A stretch of 64,000 bases of DNA. Source: an uncultured Granulosicoccaceae bacterium (GTDB taxonomy: Bacteria > Pseudomonadota > Gammaproteobacteria > Granulosicoccales > Granulosicoccaceae). Within the stretch, counting starts at the first letter, position 1; each line of letters opens with the position of its first letter. The notes below the pieces were generated by a model that saw nothing but the letters and a program-made list of their open reading frames with translations, was not told the origin of the DNA and ran no database searches. Made by a program: the position numbers and the translations under genes. Where the stretch lies: contig CALGND010000017.1 in NCBI GenBank assembly GCA_937958675.1, positions 95,595-159,594 on the forward strand. The letters are read 5' to 3'. Shown piece by piece: positions 45,591 to 54,601 of the stretch.

Positions 45591-48533
45591 TTGTTAATAA
45601 CGAGTTTAGTCGTGCTTGATTCAATAAAAAAGCTGTATCGCAAGTTGCCGAGCTTTTCCGCGCGATTTCATATCGCCTTTGGCTTGTCGTCACTTGTCAC
45701 GACTGTCGTATTAGTGGCTTTGTTTACTAAATTTGTGCCCGACAAATTAGCTGAACAACGAAATGGACGCATCGCGTTGGCAGAAGGTGTGGCTGCCACT
45801 AGTTCTTCTTTGCTTCAACAAGGTAATCAGGCGGCAGTAAGATCTGCTTTGCAGTTTATTGTCGGTCGCAACACGGATCTAAATTACATTCAGCTTGAGC
45901 GCTTTGCCGATAGGTACAAAACTGTATTTAGCGAATCCACCACCTTGAGTGATGAGAATTTACCGATACATCAGTCATCTAGAGTTTCAGTCCCTTTGTT
46001 ACTTGGCGATCGCCGTTGGGGTGAGTTACATTTTCAATTTAAAGACATTGCCAGCACTAGCCTGTTGGATCGATGGCGTGCATCCCCATTCGGCTTGATG
46101 AGCTTTATGTCATTGCTGTGTTTTCCTCTATTCTATTTTTATCTTGGAAAGATGCTCAAAGAGCTTAATCCATCGCAAGCGGTACCGGGTCGAGTCCGAT
46201 CCGCGTTAGATACTATTGCTGAATCCTTGTTGGTTATTGATGCTAAGGGTGATGTGGTTTTAGCCAATGCTGCGTTTGCTGAACTCAATGGCGTTGAAGC
46301 AGAAACAATGTTGGGATCTTCAGTTGCTAGTTTTAATTGGATATTCGAAGAAACAGCGGAATTACAAACTCCTTGGGATACTGCATTAGCTTCGGGTGAG
46401 TCTGTTCGACATGAAATGATTGGCTTTGTTGATGCCTCAGAATCACGGCGAAAATTTATCGTCAACTGCTCTCCTGTTATGGGTGGTAATGGTAAAACTG
46501 GAGGCGTGTTGATCAGTATGGATGACGTCACCTTGCTAGAGGAAAAAGAAATACTGTTGCGTCAGTCAATGGAAGAGGCCGAGGCTGCAAACGCAGCTAA
46601 GAGCGCTTTCTTGTCAAATATGAGTCATGAGATACGTACACCCATGACAGCGATTCTGGGTTTCACAGAAGTACTAAAACGCGGTTTTACTGACTCCGAG
46701 CAGGATAGGCAACGGCATCTTAATACTATTGCTGATAGTGGTCAGCATTTGCTTGAACTAATTAATGATGTATTGGATTTATCGAAGGTAGAGTCGGGAG
46801 CGATGGAAGTTGAAGAAATACCCACCGACGCGCCAGCTATTGTCAATGAGGTGATCAAAACACTACGGGTTAAAGCTGAAGAAAAGGGAATTTATCTGAA
46901 AATGGATATTAGTTCCGATCTACCGCAGCATATCCAATCTGATCCATCTCGACTAAGGCAAGTCGTCACGAACCTTGTCGGTAATGCCATCAAGTTTACA
47001 GAATCCGGTGGTGTAACGGTTGAGATGTCTCATCATGTGGATGGTGAAACTGCGCAGCTGCATATTGATGTACATGATACTGGCATTGGTATGAATGAGT
47101 CACAGCAAGCCACTATTTTTGAGGCTTTCACGCAGGCTGACGCGTCTATTACCAGGCGCTTTGGTGGAACTGGACTTGGTTTGTCCATTAGCCGCCGTCT
47201 CGCTATTGCAATGGGCGGCAATGTATTGGTTAAGAGTGTAGAAGGTGAAGGGAGTTGCTTTTTGGTTAGGGTGCCGACTGGTAAAGCGAATTCAACGCCG
47301 CTACTTACACCAACTCAAATTATCGATAACTTAGACACGGTTGAAATAAGCGAACACGCCGAGTGGTCATTCCCTGACTGTCATGTGCTAGTGGTTGATG
47401 ATGGTCCTGAAAATCGCGAACTTATATCCTTGGTGTTGGATGACCTGGGTATTCAACATAGTCTAGGTGATAACGGTCAAGAAGCACTTGATGCACTGGA
47501 GCGCGAAGAATTTGATGTTTTGCTGATGGATGTGCAAATGCCTGTCATGGATGGCTACGAAGCAGCAGCTCGTATTCGAGAAATGGGCTTAACCCTGCCA
47601 GTGGTGGCATTAACTGCAAATGCGATGAAAGGTTTTGAAAAAACTGTATTGGAAGCAGGTTATTCGCACTATATGCCAAAGCCAATTGATCTGGACAAGC
47701 TAACACGTTTGTTGGCTGAATTACTTGGCGGAGAGCAAATTGGGGTAAAAGCTCCACAAAAGGTGGCCGATGTGATTGGTACAGCTATCGAAGAGAATCC
47801 GTCGCAATCAAATGCCAAAATTTTTAGTCCATTGGCTGCAAGTAACCCTAAGTTTCAACAGATTGTTGAACAGTTTATTGTGCGCCTAGATGATCGTGTT
47901 GACCAAATGAATAAATCGCTTGCAGAGGGTGATATGTCTGCGCTCGGGCAAATGGGCCATTGGTTGAAAGGATCGGGTGGCACCGTAGGTTTTACTCAAT
48001 TTGTCGAGCCTGCACAAGAACTAGAAGCTGCTTGCATTGCGGGTGACCGCCAAAAAGCTGAACATCAATTATCGATTATTACAGCGATCCAAGCGCGATT
48101 GTGTGTAGAGCCACAACATGAAAGTAGCACGCAAGCTCAAGATGAGCATTCCATCACATCCGCAAGTATCTCGCTAACTGAAACCTCTTCTCAGGACGAT
48201 AAACCAGTATTGAGCACGTTACCGATGGACAATCCTCGTTTCCGCGCTGTTGTTGGACGGTTTATCCCTCGGTTGGATGACCAACTGCAACGACTGAAGG
48301 TAGCTGCAGAGCGGGGCGACTTTGAGCAGGTTGCAACTTTGGCTCATTGGCTAAAAGGAAGTGGTGGAAACGTGGGATTTCATCAATATACTGAGCTAGC
48401 ACATGAGCTCGAAGAAAATGCGCAAGGATGCAACAAGGTCGCAGTGGATGAAAATATACAAGAAGTATTTCGATACACAGAACGAGTGCGTGCAGGCTGG
48501 GATAGCTTGCCTGAACTTAAGAAAATTGCATAA
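45591..48533 (+). CDS. Hybrid histidine kinase with receiver and two Hpt domains
   Basis: A 980-residue membrane kinase. Transmembrane helices are near 28-47 and 167-186, bracketing a periplasmic sensor of about 120 residues. Then follow a PAS domain (about 203-315), phospho-acceptor His346 in SNMSHEIRTPMTAILGF, ATPase N-box VTNLVGNAIKF and G-boxes DTGIGM and GGTGLGLSISRR, a receiver with Asp647 in LLMDVQMPVMDGYE and Lys697, and two Hpt domains with His790 and His919 in near-identical HWLKGSGG(T/N)VGF motifs. Tandem Hpt domains in one chain are uncommon. The listed start is a TTG at 45591. A GTG at 45612 is an alternative, and neither has a good ribosome-binding site. The stop is followed directly by the REC-GGDEF-EAL gene (ATG shares the stop's last base). 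Confidence 0.9.
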   Translation: MLITSLVVLDSIKKLYRKLPSFSARFHIAFGLSSLVTTVVLVALFTKFVPDKLAEQRNGRIALAEGVAATSSSLLQQGNQAAVRSALQFIVGRNTDLNYIQLERFADRYKTVFSESTTLSDENLPIHQSSRVSVPLLLGDRRWGELHFQFKDIASTSLLDRWRASPFGLMSFMSLLCFPLFYFYLGKMLKELNPSQAVPGRVRSALDTIAESLLVIDAKGDVVLANAAFAELNGVEAETMLGSSVASFNWIFEETAELQTPWDTALASGESVRHEMIGFVDASESRRKFIVNCSPVMGGNGKTGGVLISMDDVTLLEEKEILLRQSMEEAEAANAAKSAFLSNMSHEIRTPMTAILGFTEVLKRGFTDSEQDRQRHLNTIADSGQHLLELINDVLDLSKVESGAMEVEEIPTDAPAIVNEVIKTLRVKAEEKGIYLKMDISSDLPQHIQSDPSRLRQVVTNLVGNAIKFTESGGVTVEMSHHVDGETAQLHIDVHDTGIGMNESQQATIFEAFTQADASITRRFGGTGLGLSISRRLAIAMGGNVLVKSVEGEGSCFLVRVPTGKANSTPLLTPTQIIDNLDTVEISEHAEWSFPDCHVLVVDDGPENRELISLVLDDLGIQHSLGDNGQEALDALEREEFDVLLMDVQMPVMDGYEAAARIREMGLTLPVVALTANAMKGFEKTVLEAGYSHYMPKPIDLDKLTRLLAELLGGEQIGVKAPQKVADVIGTAIEENPSQSNAKIFSPLAASNPKFQQIVEQFIVRLDDRVDQMNKSLAEGDMSALGQMGHWLKGSGGTVGFTQFVEPAQELEAACIAGDRQKAEHQLSIITAIQARLCVEPQHESSTQAQDEHSITSASISLTETSSQDDKPVLSTLPMDNPRFRAVVGRFIPRLDDQLQRLKVAAERGDFEQVATLAHWLKGSGGNVGFHQYTELAHELEENAQGCNKVAVDENIQEVFRYTERVRAGWDSLPELKKIA

Positions 48534-50362
48534 TGCCCGTGGCTGAATCTGAGAACAATATGCAAGGCCAAGAAAGCGCTAACCAGTTTAGTGCTGCACA
48601 AGCTTTAGCAAATGCTCGCATCATGATGATTGATGACGAAGTGTTAAATATGGAAGTTCTACAAATCCACTTGGAAGCCGAGGGTTATCGAAGTTTTCTA
48701 ACCCTAGATGACTCCACTCAGGCGATGTCGCAATTGCGTGCTCATATTCCGGATGTGCTATTGCTTGATTTGGTAATGCCTATGGTTTCGGGCTTAGATA
48801 TTCTACGTGAGATACGTCTAGATTCAGAACTCAAGCACATCCCAACTATCGTATTGACATCGTCGAACGACCCAGCAACAAAATTACAAGCTTTGCAATT
48901 AGGTGCCACTGACTTCTTGGCAAAGCCAGTTGATGCGAGTGAGTTGGCCTTGCGCATGCGCAACACGCTCAGTGCTCGCGCATACCAACAACGCATGATG
49001 CACTTTGATGCGCTAACAGGCTTACCCAACCGCTTGTACTACATGACACTTCTGCGCAAGGCGCTGGGGCATGTTACGAATTCAAACGAACAAGCAGCTC
49101 AGGTGGTTGTTAATATCAATCGGTTCAAATCAGTCAATGATTCCTTAGGTCCTGATCGTGGTGATGAAGTACTGTGGGCTTTTTGTGAACGTTTACGTAC
49201 GGCATTTGGAGCATGTGGCCAATTACCTGTTGAACCCTCTATTCATGATGGGCTCTCTAGCTGTGTTGCTAGAATTGGTGGAGATCGATTCGGCGCTCTA
49301 TTACCGATAGATGGCGATGATACTGAGCGCCAACATTTAAATGGATGTCTTAGTCGGTTCACTGAAGCACTCGAAGCGCCCATAGTGATAGAAGGCCAAG
49401 ATCTTTATCTGACAGCAAGTATCGGTATTTCCATATTATCTGAATCAACACCCAGTGTTGAGCTGCTGGTAAACGATGCAGAAACGGCGATGAACCATGC
49501 ACGACGTCGACACGATACACAGTTTGCATTTTATTCTGAGCATATGGATGCTAAGGCTCGCTTGTTGATGAGCATGGAAAGCGGCATGCGCACTGCGGTT
49601 GAAAACGGTGAAATATTTCTTTGTTACCAACCAAAGGTTGATGTGGCATCCGAGAAGATAGCCGGTTGTGAAGCATTAGTTCGCTGGATGCATCCTGAAT
49701 TTGGTTTAATCTCTCCTGTTAATTTTATTCCCCTTGCTGAGGACACCGGCATGATTGTGTCGATAGGCGAGTGGGTGCTTAGGGAATCCTGCCAATGTGC
49801 CATGCGCATACGAGCTAGCGGCCATCCAAGCTTCAAAATTGCGGTGAACGTATCGATACGGCAGCTGCATGAGCCAGACTTTTTAACTATAGTAAAAAGC
49901 GCACTGGAAGATTCTAATTTGCCTCCACAAGCTCTCATAGTAGAGTTGACTGAAAATATGATTATGGATAACGCCGAAACCAATGTTGTTAAGCTTCAAC
50001 GCTTAAAAGCATTAGGCGTGCAAATATCGATTGATGATTTCGGCACGGGTTATTCTTCATTAAGTTACTTGCAACGTTTTCCATTGGATCAATTGAAAAT
50101 TGATCGATCGTTTATTCGTGAAATCGAAGAAGTTGATACCCACACGCCGATTGTAAAAGCTGTTATTTCTTTAGCTCATGATCTTGGCTTGACAGTGGTT
50201 GCAGAAGGTGTCGAAACAGATATGCAACTTGCTCATATTCGTGCGCTAGAGTGCGAAGAATTTCAAGGCTATCTTTGTAGCAAGCCTGTTAGCGAAGCAG
50301 ATATGCTTGAGTTGTTGAAGGGCGAAGGCCAAGCTGTCGCCGAACTAAAAAAGTCTGCTTAG
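48533..50362 (+). CDS. Response regulator with degenerate GGDEF and EAL domain (REC-GGDEF-EAL)
   Basis: A 609-residue protein. The receiver (residues 27-140) has Asp79 in LLLDLVMPMVSG and Lys131. The GGDEF domain (about 155-340) has GGDRF at 249-253 instead of GGDEF, so cyclase activity is doubtful and it may bind GTP as a regulator. The EAL domain (about 345-600) keeps EALVRW (380-385), NVSIRQL, TENMIM, DDFGTGYSSLSYL and KIDRSFI, so c-di-GMP phosphodiesterase activity is likely. It probably receives phosphate from the kinase directly upstream through one of its Hpt domains. Next to a REC-GGDEF gene, it completes a small c-di-GMP control unit beside module A. Confidence 0.92.
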   Translation: MPVAESENNMQGQESANQFSAAQALANARIMMIDDEVLNMEVLQIHLEAEGYRSFLTLDDSTQAMSQLRAHIPDVLLLDLVMPMVSGLDILREIRLDSELKHIPTIVLTSSNDPATKLQALQLGATDFLAKPVDASELALRMRNTLSARAYQQRMMHFDALTGLPNRLYYMTLLRKALGHVTNSNEQAAQVVVNINRFKSVNDSLGPDRGDEVLWAFCERLRTAFGACGQLPVEPSIHDGLSSCVARIGGDRFGALLPIDGDDTERQHLNGCLSRFTEALEAPIVIEGQDLYLTASIGISILSESTPSVELLVNDAETAMNHARRRHDTQFAFYSEHMDAKARLLMSMESGMRTAVENGEIFLCYQPKVDVASEKIAGCEALVRWMHPEFGLISPVNFIPLAEDTGMIVSIGEWVLRESCQCAMRIRASGHPSFKIAVNVSIRQLHEPDFLTIVKSALEDSNLPPQALIVELTENMIMDNAETNVVKLQRLKALGVQISIDDFGTGYSSLSYLQRFPLDQLKIDRSFIREIEEVDTHTPIVKAVISLAHDLGLTVVAEGVETDMQLAHIRALECEEFQGYLCSKPVSEADMLELLKGEGQAVAELKKSA

Positions 50363-50731
50363 CTAGGTTAAGTATTACCGCTTAATCATTTCGAGCATAC
50401 AGGGCTAAGCACGGTGAAGGTGACGTTCCTCATAACACCTTAACCCCGCAAACATTTTGTCGGTTCTCATTCGGTAATACCACTGATGGACTCCCTTCCT
50501 TTTATTCCTTGCAGAACCATGCGGTGTGGCGCAACATAGCATTAATGCGGGTCTTAAAAGTAGGCCAATTGTTCTACACGACGCAAAAAGAAACAGATGC
50601 GCCAAAAGCAGTGTTGGATGCCAGGGTTTTAAGACGATTGCTCATTTTTAGGATGCTGCTTTTACTTATTTTTATTGCTGCCGAGCTAGCCTAGATGCGC
50701 TATTGTTGGGGTGTTATTTTGAGGTGAGCCA
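50363..50731. other. Intergenic region before the aminotransferase gene
   Basis: A 369-bp region without a convincing gene. It has AAGGTG and CACCTT as small inverted arms in about 50414-50445 and a good GAGGTGAG ribosome-binding site just before the aminotransferase start at 50732. A 61-codon open frame at 50509-50694 ends in a hydrophobic stretch but starts at TTG without a ribosome-binding site, so I do not call it. Confidence 0.45.
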
Positions 50732-52060
50732 ATGTCGAATATTTTCCCACGCCATACTGCCAATTTGCCACCGCAGGTCGCCAATGGCGATGGTACCTAT
50801 GTTGTCGATGCCAACGGCAAACGCTACCTCGATGCCTGTGGCGGGGCGGCGGTTAGCTGCCTTGGCCATAGTAATCAAGTAGTAGTCGATGCTGTTAAGC
50901 AGCAGCTCGATAAAATTGCCTATGCCCATACGGGGTTCTTCACCTCAGAACCCGCCGAGCAATTAGCGGCAGCGCTTTGTATGCGCGCGCCCGATAGTTT
51001 TGGACGGGTTTATTTTCATAACGGCGGCAGTGAAGCGATCGAAGCCTCCCTTAAGCTTGCGCGGCAATACTTTGTCGAAATCAAACAACCACAACGTGTA
51101 AATGTGATATCTCGATTACAGAGCTATCATGGCAATACACTGGGTGCGCTGGCCGCGGGCGGCAACATGTGGCGACGCGAACCGTTTGAGCCTTTGCTCA
51201 CTAATGCAATTCATCATATCGAGCCTTGCTACTACTATCGTTGGGCAAAAGAGGGCGAAACACCAGCAAGCTATGGCGAGCGTATGGCTAATCAGCTTGA
51301 AGCCAAAATCAAAGAGCTTGGCGAAGATAGCGTTATGGCATTTATTGCTGAGCCCGTTGTCGGCGCAACCCTAGGGGCGGTTACAGCAGAGGCGGGTTAC
51401 TTCAAACGTATTAGAGCTATTTGTGATCGCTATGATGTCTTGTTGATACTCGATGAAATAATGTGTGGAACGGGGCGTACTGGTAGTTTCTTCGCGTTTG
51501 AACAAGAAGGTATTACGCCGGATATCGTCACATTGGCTAAAGGCCTCGGTGCCGGTGTACAGCCGATTAGCGCAATGATGTGTACTAACGAAGTGTATGC
51601 TGCGTTTGAATCAGGTAGTGGTTTCTTCCAGCATGGGCATACCTATATTGCACACCCTACAGTGTGTGCTGCAAGTTTAGCCGTGTTACAAGAGCTTGAT
51701 AATCACAAGCATATAGATGCTGTAAAAGACAATGGTGTAACGCTGCTTAAGATGTTGCAAGAACGCTTTGGTAATCATCCAAACGTGGGTGATGTGCGTG
51801 GTCGCGGATACTTTTTGGGGATAGAGCTCGTGAAGGATCGGCAGAGTAAAGAGCCGTTAGATTCATCGCTTAAGGTTAATGCCAAGATTAAGGCTGCGGC
51901 GTTTGATGCCGGGCTGATGGTTTATCCAATGGGTGGTACTGTGGATGGTGCAACCGGGGATCATATTTTACTGGCGCCGCCGTTTATTTTAATACCTGAA
52001 CAGTTTGATGAGCTGGTTGATAAGTTGGCTACTGCAATCGATGCAGTTTTGCCAAGCTAG
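50732..52060 (+). CDS. Class III pyridoxal-phosphate aminotransferase
   Basis: A 442-residue fold-type I aminotransferase. Markers are HNGGSEAIEASLKLARQYF (cofactor phosphate contact), LQSYHGNTLGALAAGG, the LILDEIMCGTGRTGSFFAFE region with the cofactor-binding Asp, and TLAKGLGAGVQPISAMM with the Schiff-base lysine. The C-terminal GDHILLAPPFI is also typical. The group includes omega-amino acid, beta-alanine, putrescine and taurine aminotransferases, and I cannot fix the substrate. The start at 50732 has a good GAGGTGAG site. The GFA gene follows 29 bp later. Confidence 0.9.
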   Translation: MSNIFPRHTANLPPQVANGDGTYVVDANGKRYLDACGGAAVSCLGHSNQVVVDAVKQQLDKIAYAHTGFFTSEPAEQLAAALCMRAPDSFGRVYFHNGGSEAIEASLKLARQYFVEIKQPQRVNVISRLQSYHGNTLGALAAGGNMWRREPFEPLLTNAIHHIEPCYYYRWAKEGETPASYGERMANQLEAKIKELGEDSVMAFIAEPVVGATLGAVTAEAGYFKRIRAICDRYDVLLILDEIMCGTGRTGSFFAFEQEGITPDIVTLAKGLGAGVQPISAMMCTNEVYAAFESGSGFFQHGHTYIAHPTVCAASLAVLQELDNHKHIDAVKDNGVTLLKMLQERFGNHPNVGDVRGRGYFLGIELVKDRQSKEPLDSSLKVNAKIKAAAFDAGLMVYPMGGTVDGATGDHILLAPPFILIPEQFDELVDKLATAIDAVLPS

Positions 52061-52089
52061 GACTTAGTGATTGTTATGGTGGGCGAACA

Positions 52090-52503
52090 GTGAAAGATGA
52101 AGACATAGTCAAAGGTGGATGCGTGTGCGGCCGGGTTCGTTATGAAATTGCTGGACCACTCTTGAACGCTGATCATTGTCATTGTTCGCTGTGCCGGCGG
52201 CAGCACGGGGCAGTATTTGCTACCTATGCTGACTTTAAGCCAAGCAATTTTAATTGGGTATCAGGTGGAGATTGTGTCAAAGTTTATGAGCTAGCGTCTG
52301 GCGCTGGTTGGTGTTTTTGTCGCGAATGCGGCTCATCATTAGCTGCAAGTGATAAAGGTTTAATTACCTCGGTTACGTTAGGCACGGTTGATGGTGATCC
52401 AGGTATCAAGCCCGAAGCACATATATACGTGGGGTCCAAGGCCGGCTGGTATGAGATAACCGACACTCTCCCGCAGCACGAGATGAGGGATGAGAGCGAT
52501 TAG
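52090..52503 (+). CDS. GFA (CENP-V/Mss4-fold) family zinc protein
   Basis: A 137-residue protein of the family named after glutathione-dependent formaldehyde-activating enzyme. Zinc ligands appear as GGCVCGRVRYEI (C-x-C), DHCHCSLCRRQHGAVF and WCFCRECGSSL (C-x-x-C). Most members have no proven enzyme role. The GTG start at 52090 follows the aminotransferase stop by 29 bp. The next gene starts 35 bp after its stop. Confidence 0.9.
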   Translation: MKDEDIVKGGCVCGRVRYEIAGPLLNADHCHCSLCRRQHGAVFATYADFKPSNFNWVSGGDCVKVYELASGAGWCFCRECGSSLAASDKGLITSVTLGTVDGDPGIKPEAHIYVGSKAGWYEITDTLPQHEMRDESD

Positions 52504-52537
52504 CAGCTAGTTTTTCACTATTTAAAGCCTAAAAAAT

Positions 52538-53035
52538 ATGCAATTGAAAAAACTGCTTCTAAAAATATTTCTACCCGACGACGAGAGCTGGTTGCAGCAT
52601 GCCAACCCTTGGTCTGTTTGGACTAGGTTTGCAACGTTGCCATTCATTATATTGGCTGTCTGGTCTAGAGTATGGATCGGATGGTATTGCTTGATACCAA
52701 TCGCGCTACTGCTGTTTTGGGTGGTTATCAATCCCACTTTATTCAAAAAACCTAGCTCGTATACGAGCTGGGGCTCAAAAGCGGTGCTGGGTGAAAGGCT
52801 CTATATGAAAGGCGAAAACAACCCAATACCCATGCACCATAAAAAGCTAATCTATATTCTTAATATTCTACAAACCTTCAGTGGATTGATGTTGGCCTAT
52901 GGCCTTTGGAAACTAAACTTATACATCACACTTCATGCAACCACGGCAGTTTATCTTTCAAAGATGTGGTTTTTGGATAGGATGGTTTGGTTGTACGAAG
53001 ATATTGGTGATCATGATATAACGTTAAGTAAATAA
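52538..53035 (+). CDS. Small membrane protein, likely DUF6653 type
   Basis: A 165-residue protein with three or four hydrophobic segments (about 32-45, 50-67, 104-122 and 125-140). Conserved-looking parts are HANPWSVWTRFATLPFIILAVWSR near the N-terminus and KMWFLDRMVWLYED near the C-terminus. I recall this pattern from the family named DUF6653, but this is from memory only. The function is unknown. The gene lies 35 bp after the GFA gene and 26 bp before the hydrolase gene. Confidence 0.7.
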   Translation: MQLKKLLLKIFLPDDESWLQHANPWSVWTRFATLPFIILAVWSRVWIGWYCLIPIALLLFWVVINPTLFKKPSSYTSWGSKAVLGERLYMKGENNPIPMHHKKLIYILNILQTFSGLMLAYGLWKLNLYITLHATTAVYLSKMWFLDRMVWLYEDIGDHDITLSK

Positions 53036-53060
53036 ACCTGACCTCATAAAAGAGTGCATC

Positions 53061-53804
53061 GTGAGTAAAGATATCGACTTGGTACTAGTGCATGGGCTTC
53101 TAGGCTCTCTTAGTTTTTTTAAGCCAGAAAACTATCTGCCAAACATCAATGTACTGTGCCCAGACTTACACGGCTATGGAAAGTCTCCACTTAAGAATGA
53201 TCTTACCCTGCTAGACCAAGTGGATTATTTAAAACAGTATCTTCAGACTGAAGCGAATAGCCCGTGTTGGTTGCTAGGGCATAGTGTCGGTGGCGCGGTA
53301 GTCACGATGTTTGCGGCTCAATATCCTGATCTGGTTGCTGGAATAATTAATGTAGAAGGCAACTTTACGATTAAGGATGCCTTCTGGTGTCAATCAATTT
53401 CAGAGAAAAACCCAGCAGATTGGGAAATCGAGTATCTGAAAATGATGAGTGATCCAGAAAAGTGGTTGAGTGACTCTCAGGTCTCCTTGTCATCAGAGCG
53501 GGTTTTATGGGCCAAGGAAATTCTGGCCTACCAAGATGCTGCGACGGTACAGGCTGTCGCTAAAGCGGTGGTTAATGGTACTGATTCTGCAAATTACGTA
53601 TCTATCGTTAGTAAGGTCATGGATAGTCATATCCCTGTGTATCTTTTAGCGGGCCAGTATTCGTTGGAGGGCTGGGATATTCCTGACAATGTACGCAATT
53701 TAGCTAAGGCGCTGATTGTCACTAAAGAGACTGGTCATATGATGATGTTAGAAAACCCTACAGAATTTTGTAGTGTGATTAATGATATTGTCAGTGTAGA
53801 GTAA
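53061..53804 (+). CDS. Alpha/beta-hydrolase
   Basis: A 247-residue alpha/beta-fold hydrolase. The oxyanion-side VHGLLGSLSFF, the DLHGYGKSPL loop, the nucleophile elbow LLGHSVGGAVVTMF (Gly-His-Ser-Val-Gly), an acidic position near AGQYSLEGW and the catalytic His in ETGHMMMLENP form a complete triad pattern. It looks like the small esterase, epoxide-hydrolase-like or haloperoxidase-like type. It starts with GTG at 53061. The substrate is unknown. Confidence 0.88.
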   Translation: MSKDIDLVLVHGLLGSLSFFKPENYLPNINVLCPDLHGYGKSPLKNDLTLLDQVDYLKQYLQTEANSPCWLLGHSVGGAVVTMFAAQYPDLVAGIINVEGNFTIKDAFWCQSISEKNPADWEIEYLKMMSDPEKWLSDSQVSLSSERVLWAKEILAYQDAATVQAVAKAVVNGTDSANYVSIVSKVMDSHIPVYLLAGQYSLEGWDIPDNVRNLAKALIVTKETGHMMMLENPTEFCSVINDIVSVE

Positions 53805-53832
53805 TAAGTTGAGTGCTGTTAATGGAGAAAAA

Positions 53833-54114
53833 ATGGCGAATGTAACCCTTAGAGGGCACATCATTGTTTCGGATGCTGATTTGGATGTTGTAAAGGTCGC
53901 TCTTATCACTCATATAGACTTAACACGGCAAGAAGAGGGCTGCATAACATTTGAAGTGACTCAGGATTCGAATAATGCAAACCGATTTGATGTATACGAA
54001 GAGTTTACCGACAAGGAATCATTTGAAAAACATCAAGAACGCGTTCGTAATTCGGAGTGGGGCGTCACTACTGTCAATGTAGAACGTTTCTATAAAATTA
54101 CTGGCATGGACTAA
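53833..54114 (+). CDS. Antibiotic biosynthesis monooxygenase (ABM) domain protein
   Basis: A 93-residue dimeric ferredoxin-like-fold protein of the ABM (YgiN-like) family. The start at 53833 is supported by GGAG five bases upstream. A TTG at 53809 gives an 8-residue longer form. Family signs are LTRQEEGCITFEVTQDSNN, FDVYEEFTDKESFEKHQ and the His near the C-terminal half. Members act on quinones, heme or small aromatic metabolites, and many are of unknown role. The next gene begins 2 bp after its stop. Confidence 0.87.
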   Translation: MANVTLRGHIIVSDADLDVVKVALITHIDLTRQEEGCITFEVTQDSNNANRFDVYEEFTDKESFEKHQERVRNSEWGVTTVNVERFYKITGMD

Positions 54115-54116
54115 CC

Positions 54117-54545
54117 ATGAAAGTTAGGCCTGCAAAAACAACGGACCTACCGGCCATCGAAGCGATTCTAAAAGCATCGGATTTGCCTTTTGAGGATTGC
54201 TACACTCATATCGATAGTTTTCTTGTAGCAGTAGCTGGAGATAAGATCGTAGGCACAGGTGGCCTAGAGCGCTGCGACGATGTCGCCTTGCTTCGCTCAA
54301 TCGCAGTAGTAGAAGAGTGTCGTGGCCATGGTTTAGGCGATACTCTATATTCCCAAATAAAGAGCAGAGCGCAGTTGCACGGTGTAAAAGAGCTTTATCT
54401 GCTGACAGAAACGGCAGAGCAATATTTTGAAGCGCGAGGCTTTAGCGTGGTAAAACGAAGTGCCGTGCCTATAGCGATCGGAGAAACACAACAATTTTCA
54501 AGCCTTTGTCCAGCTTCCGCAACGGCAATGAAAATTGTTTTGTAG
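54117..54545 (+). CDS. GNAT N-acetyltransferase, ArsN2-like
   Basis: A 142-residue acetyl-CoA-dependent acetyltransferase. The CoA-binding motif A is LLRSIAVVEECRGHGLGDTLY (R-G-H-G-L-G). The C-terminal SSLCPASATAMKIVL and LYLLTETAEQYFEARGF match the ArsN2 group, which is often found in arsenic-resistance operons. No other ars gene is in the window, so the name describes resemblance only. The gene begins 2 bp after the ABM stop and is probably co-transcribed with it. Confidence 0.85.
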   Translation: MKVRPAKTTDLPAIEAILKASDLPFEDCYTHIDSFLVAVAGDKIVGTGGLERCDDVALLRSIAVVEECRGHGLGDTLYSQIKSRAQLHGVKELYLLTETAEQYFEARGFSVVKRSAVPIAIGETQQFSSLCPASATAMKIVL

Positions 54546-54601
54546 CATTGCGCTGCAATCATAATCCTGCGGTTAAGCCTAGTTTAGATAGCTATTCGTC
54601 G

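Noticed and set aside
50509..50694. 61-codon open frame with a hydrophobic C-terminus
   Set aside because: TTG start without a ribosome-binding site. Hydrophobic endings are common by chance in A/T-rich frames.
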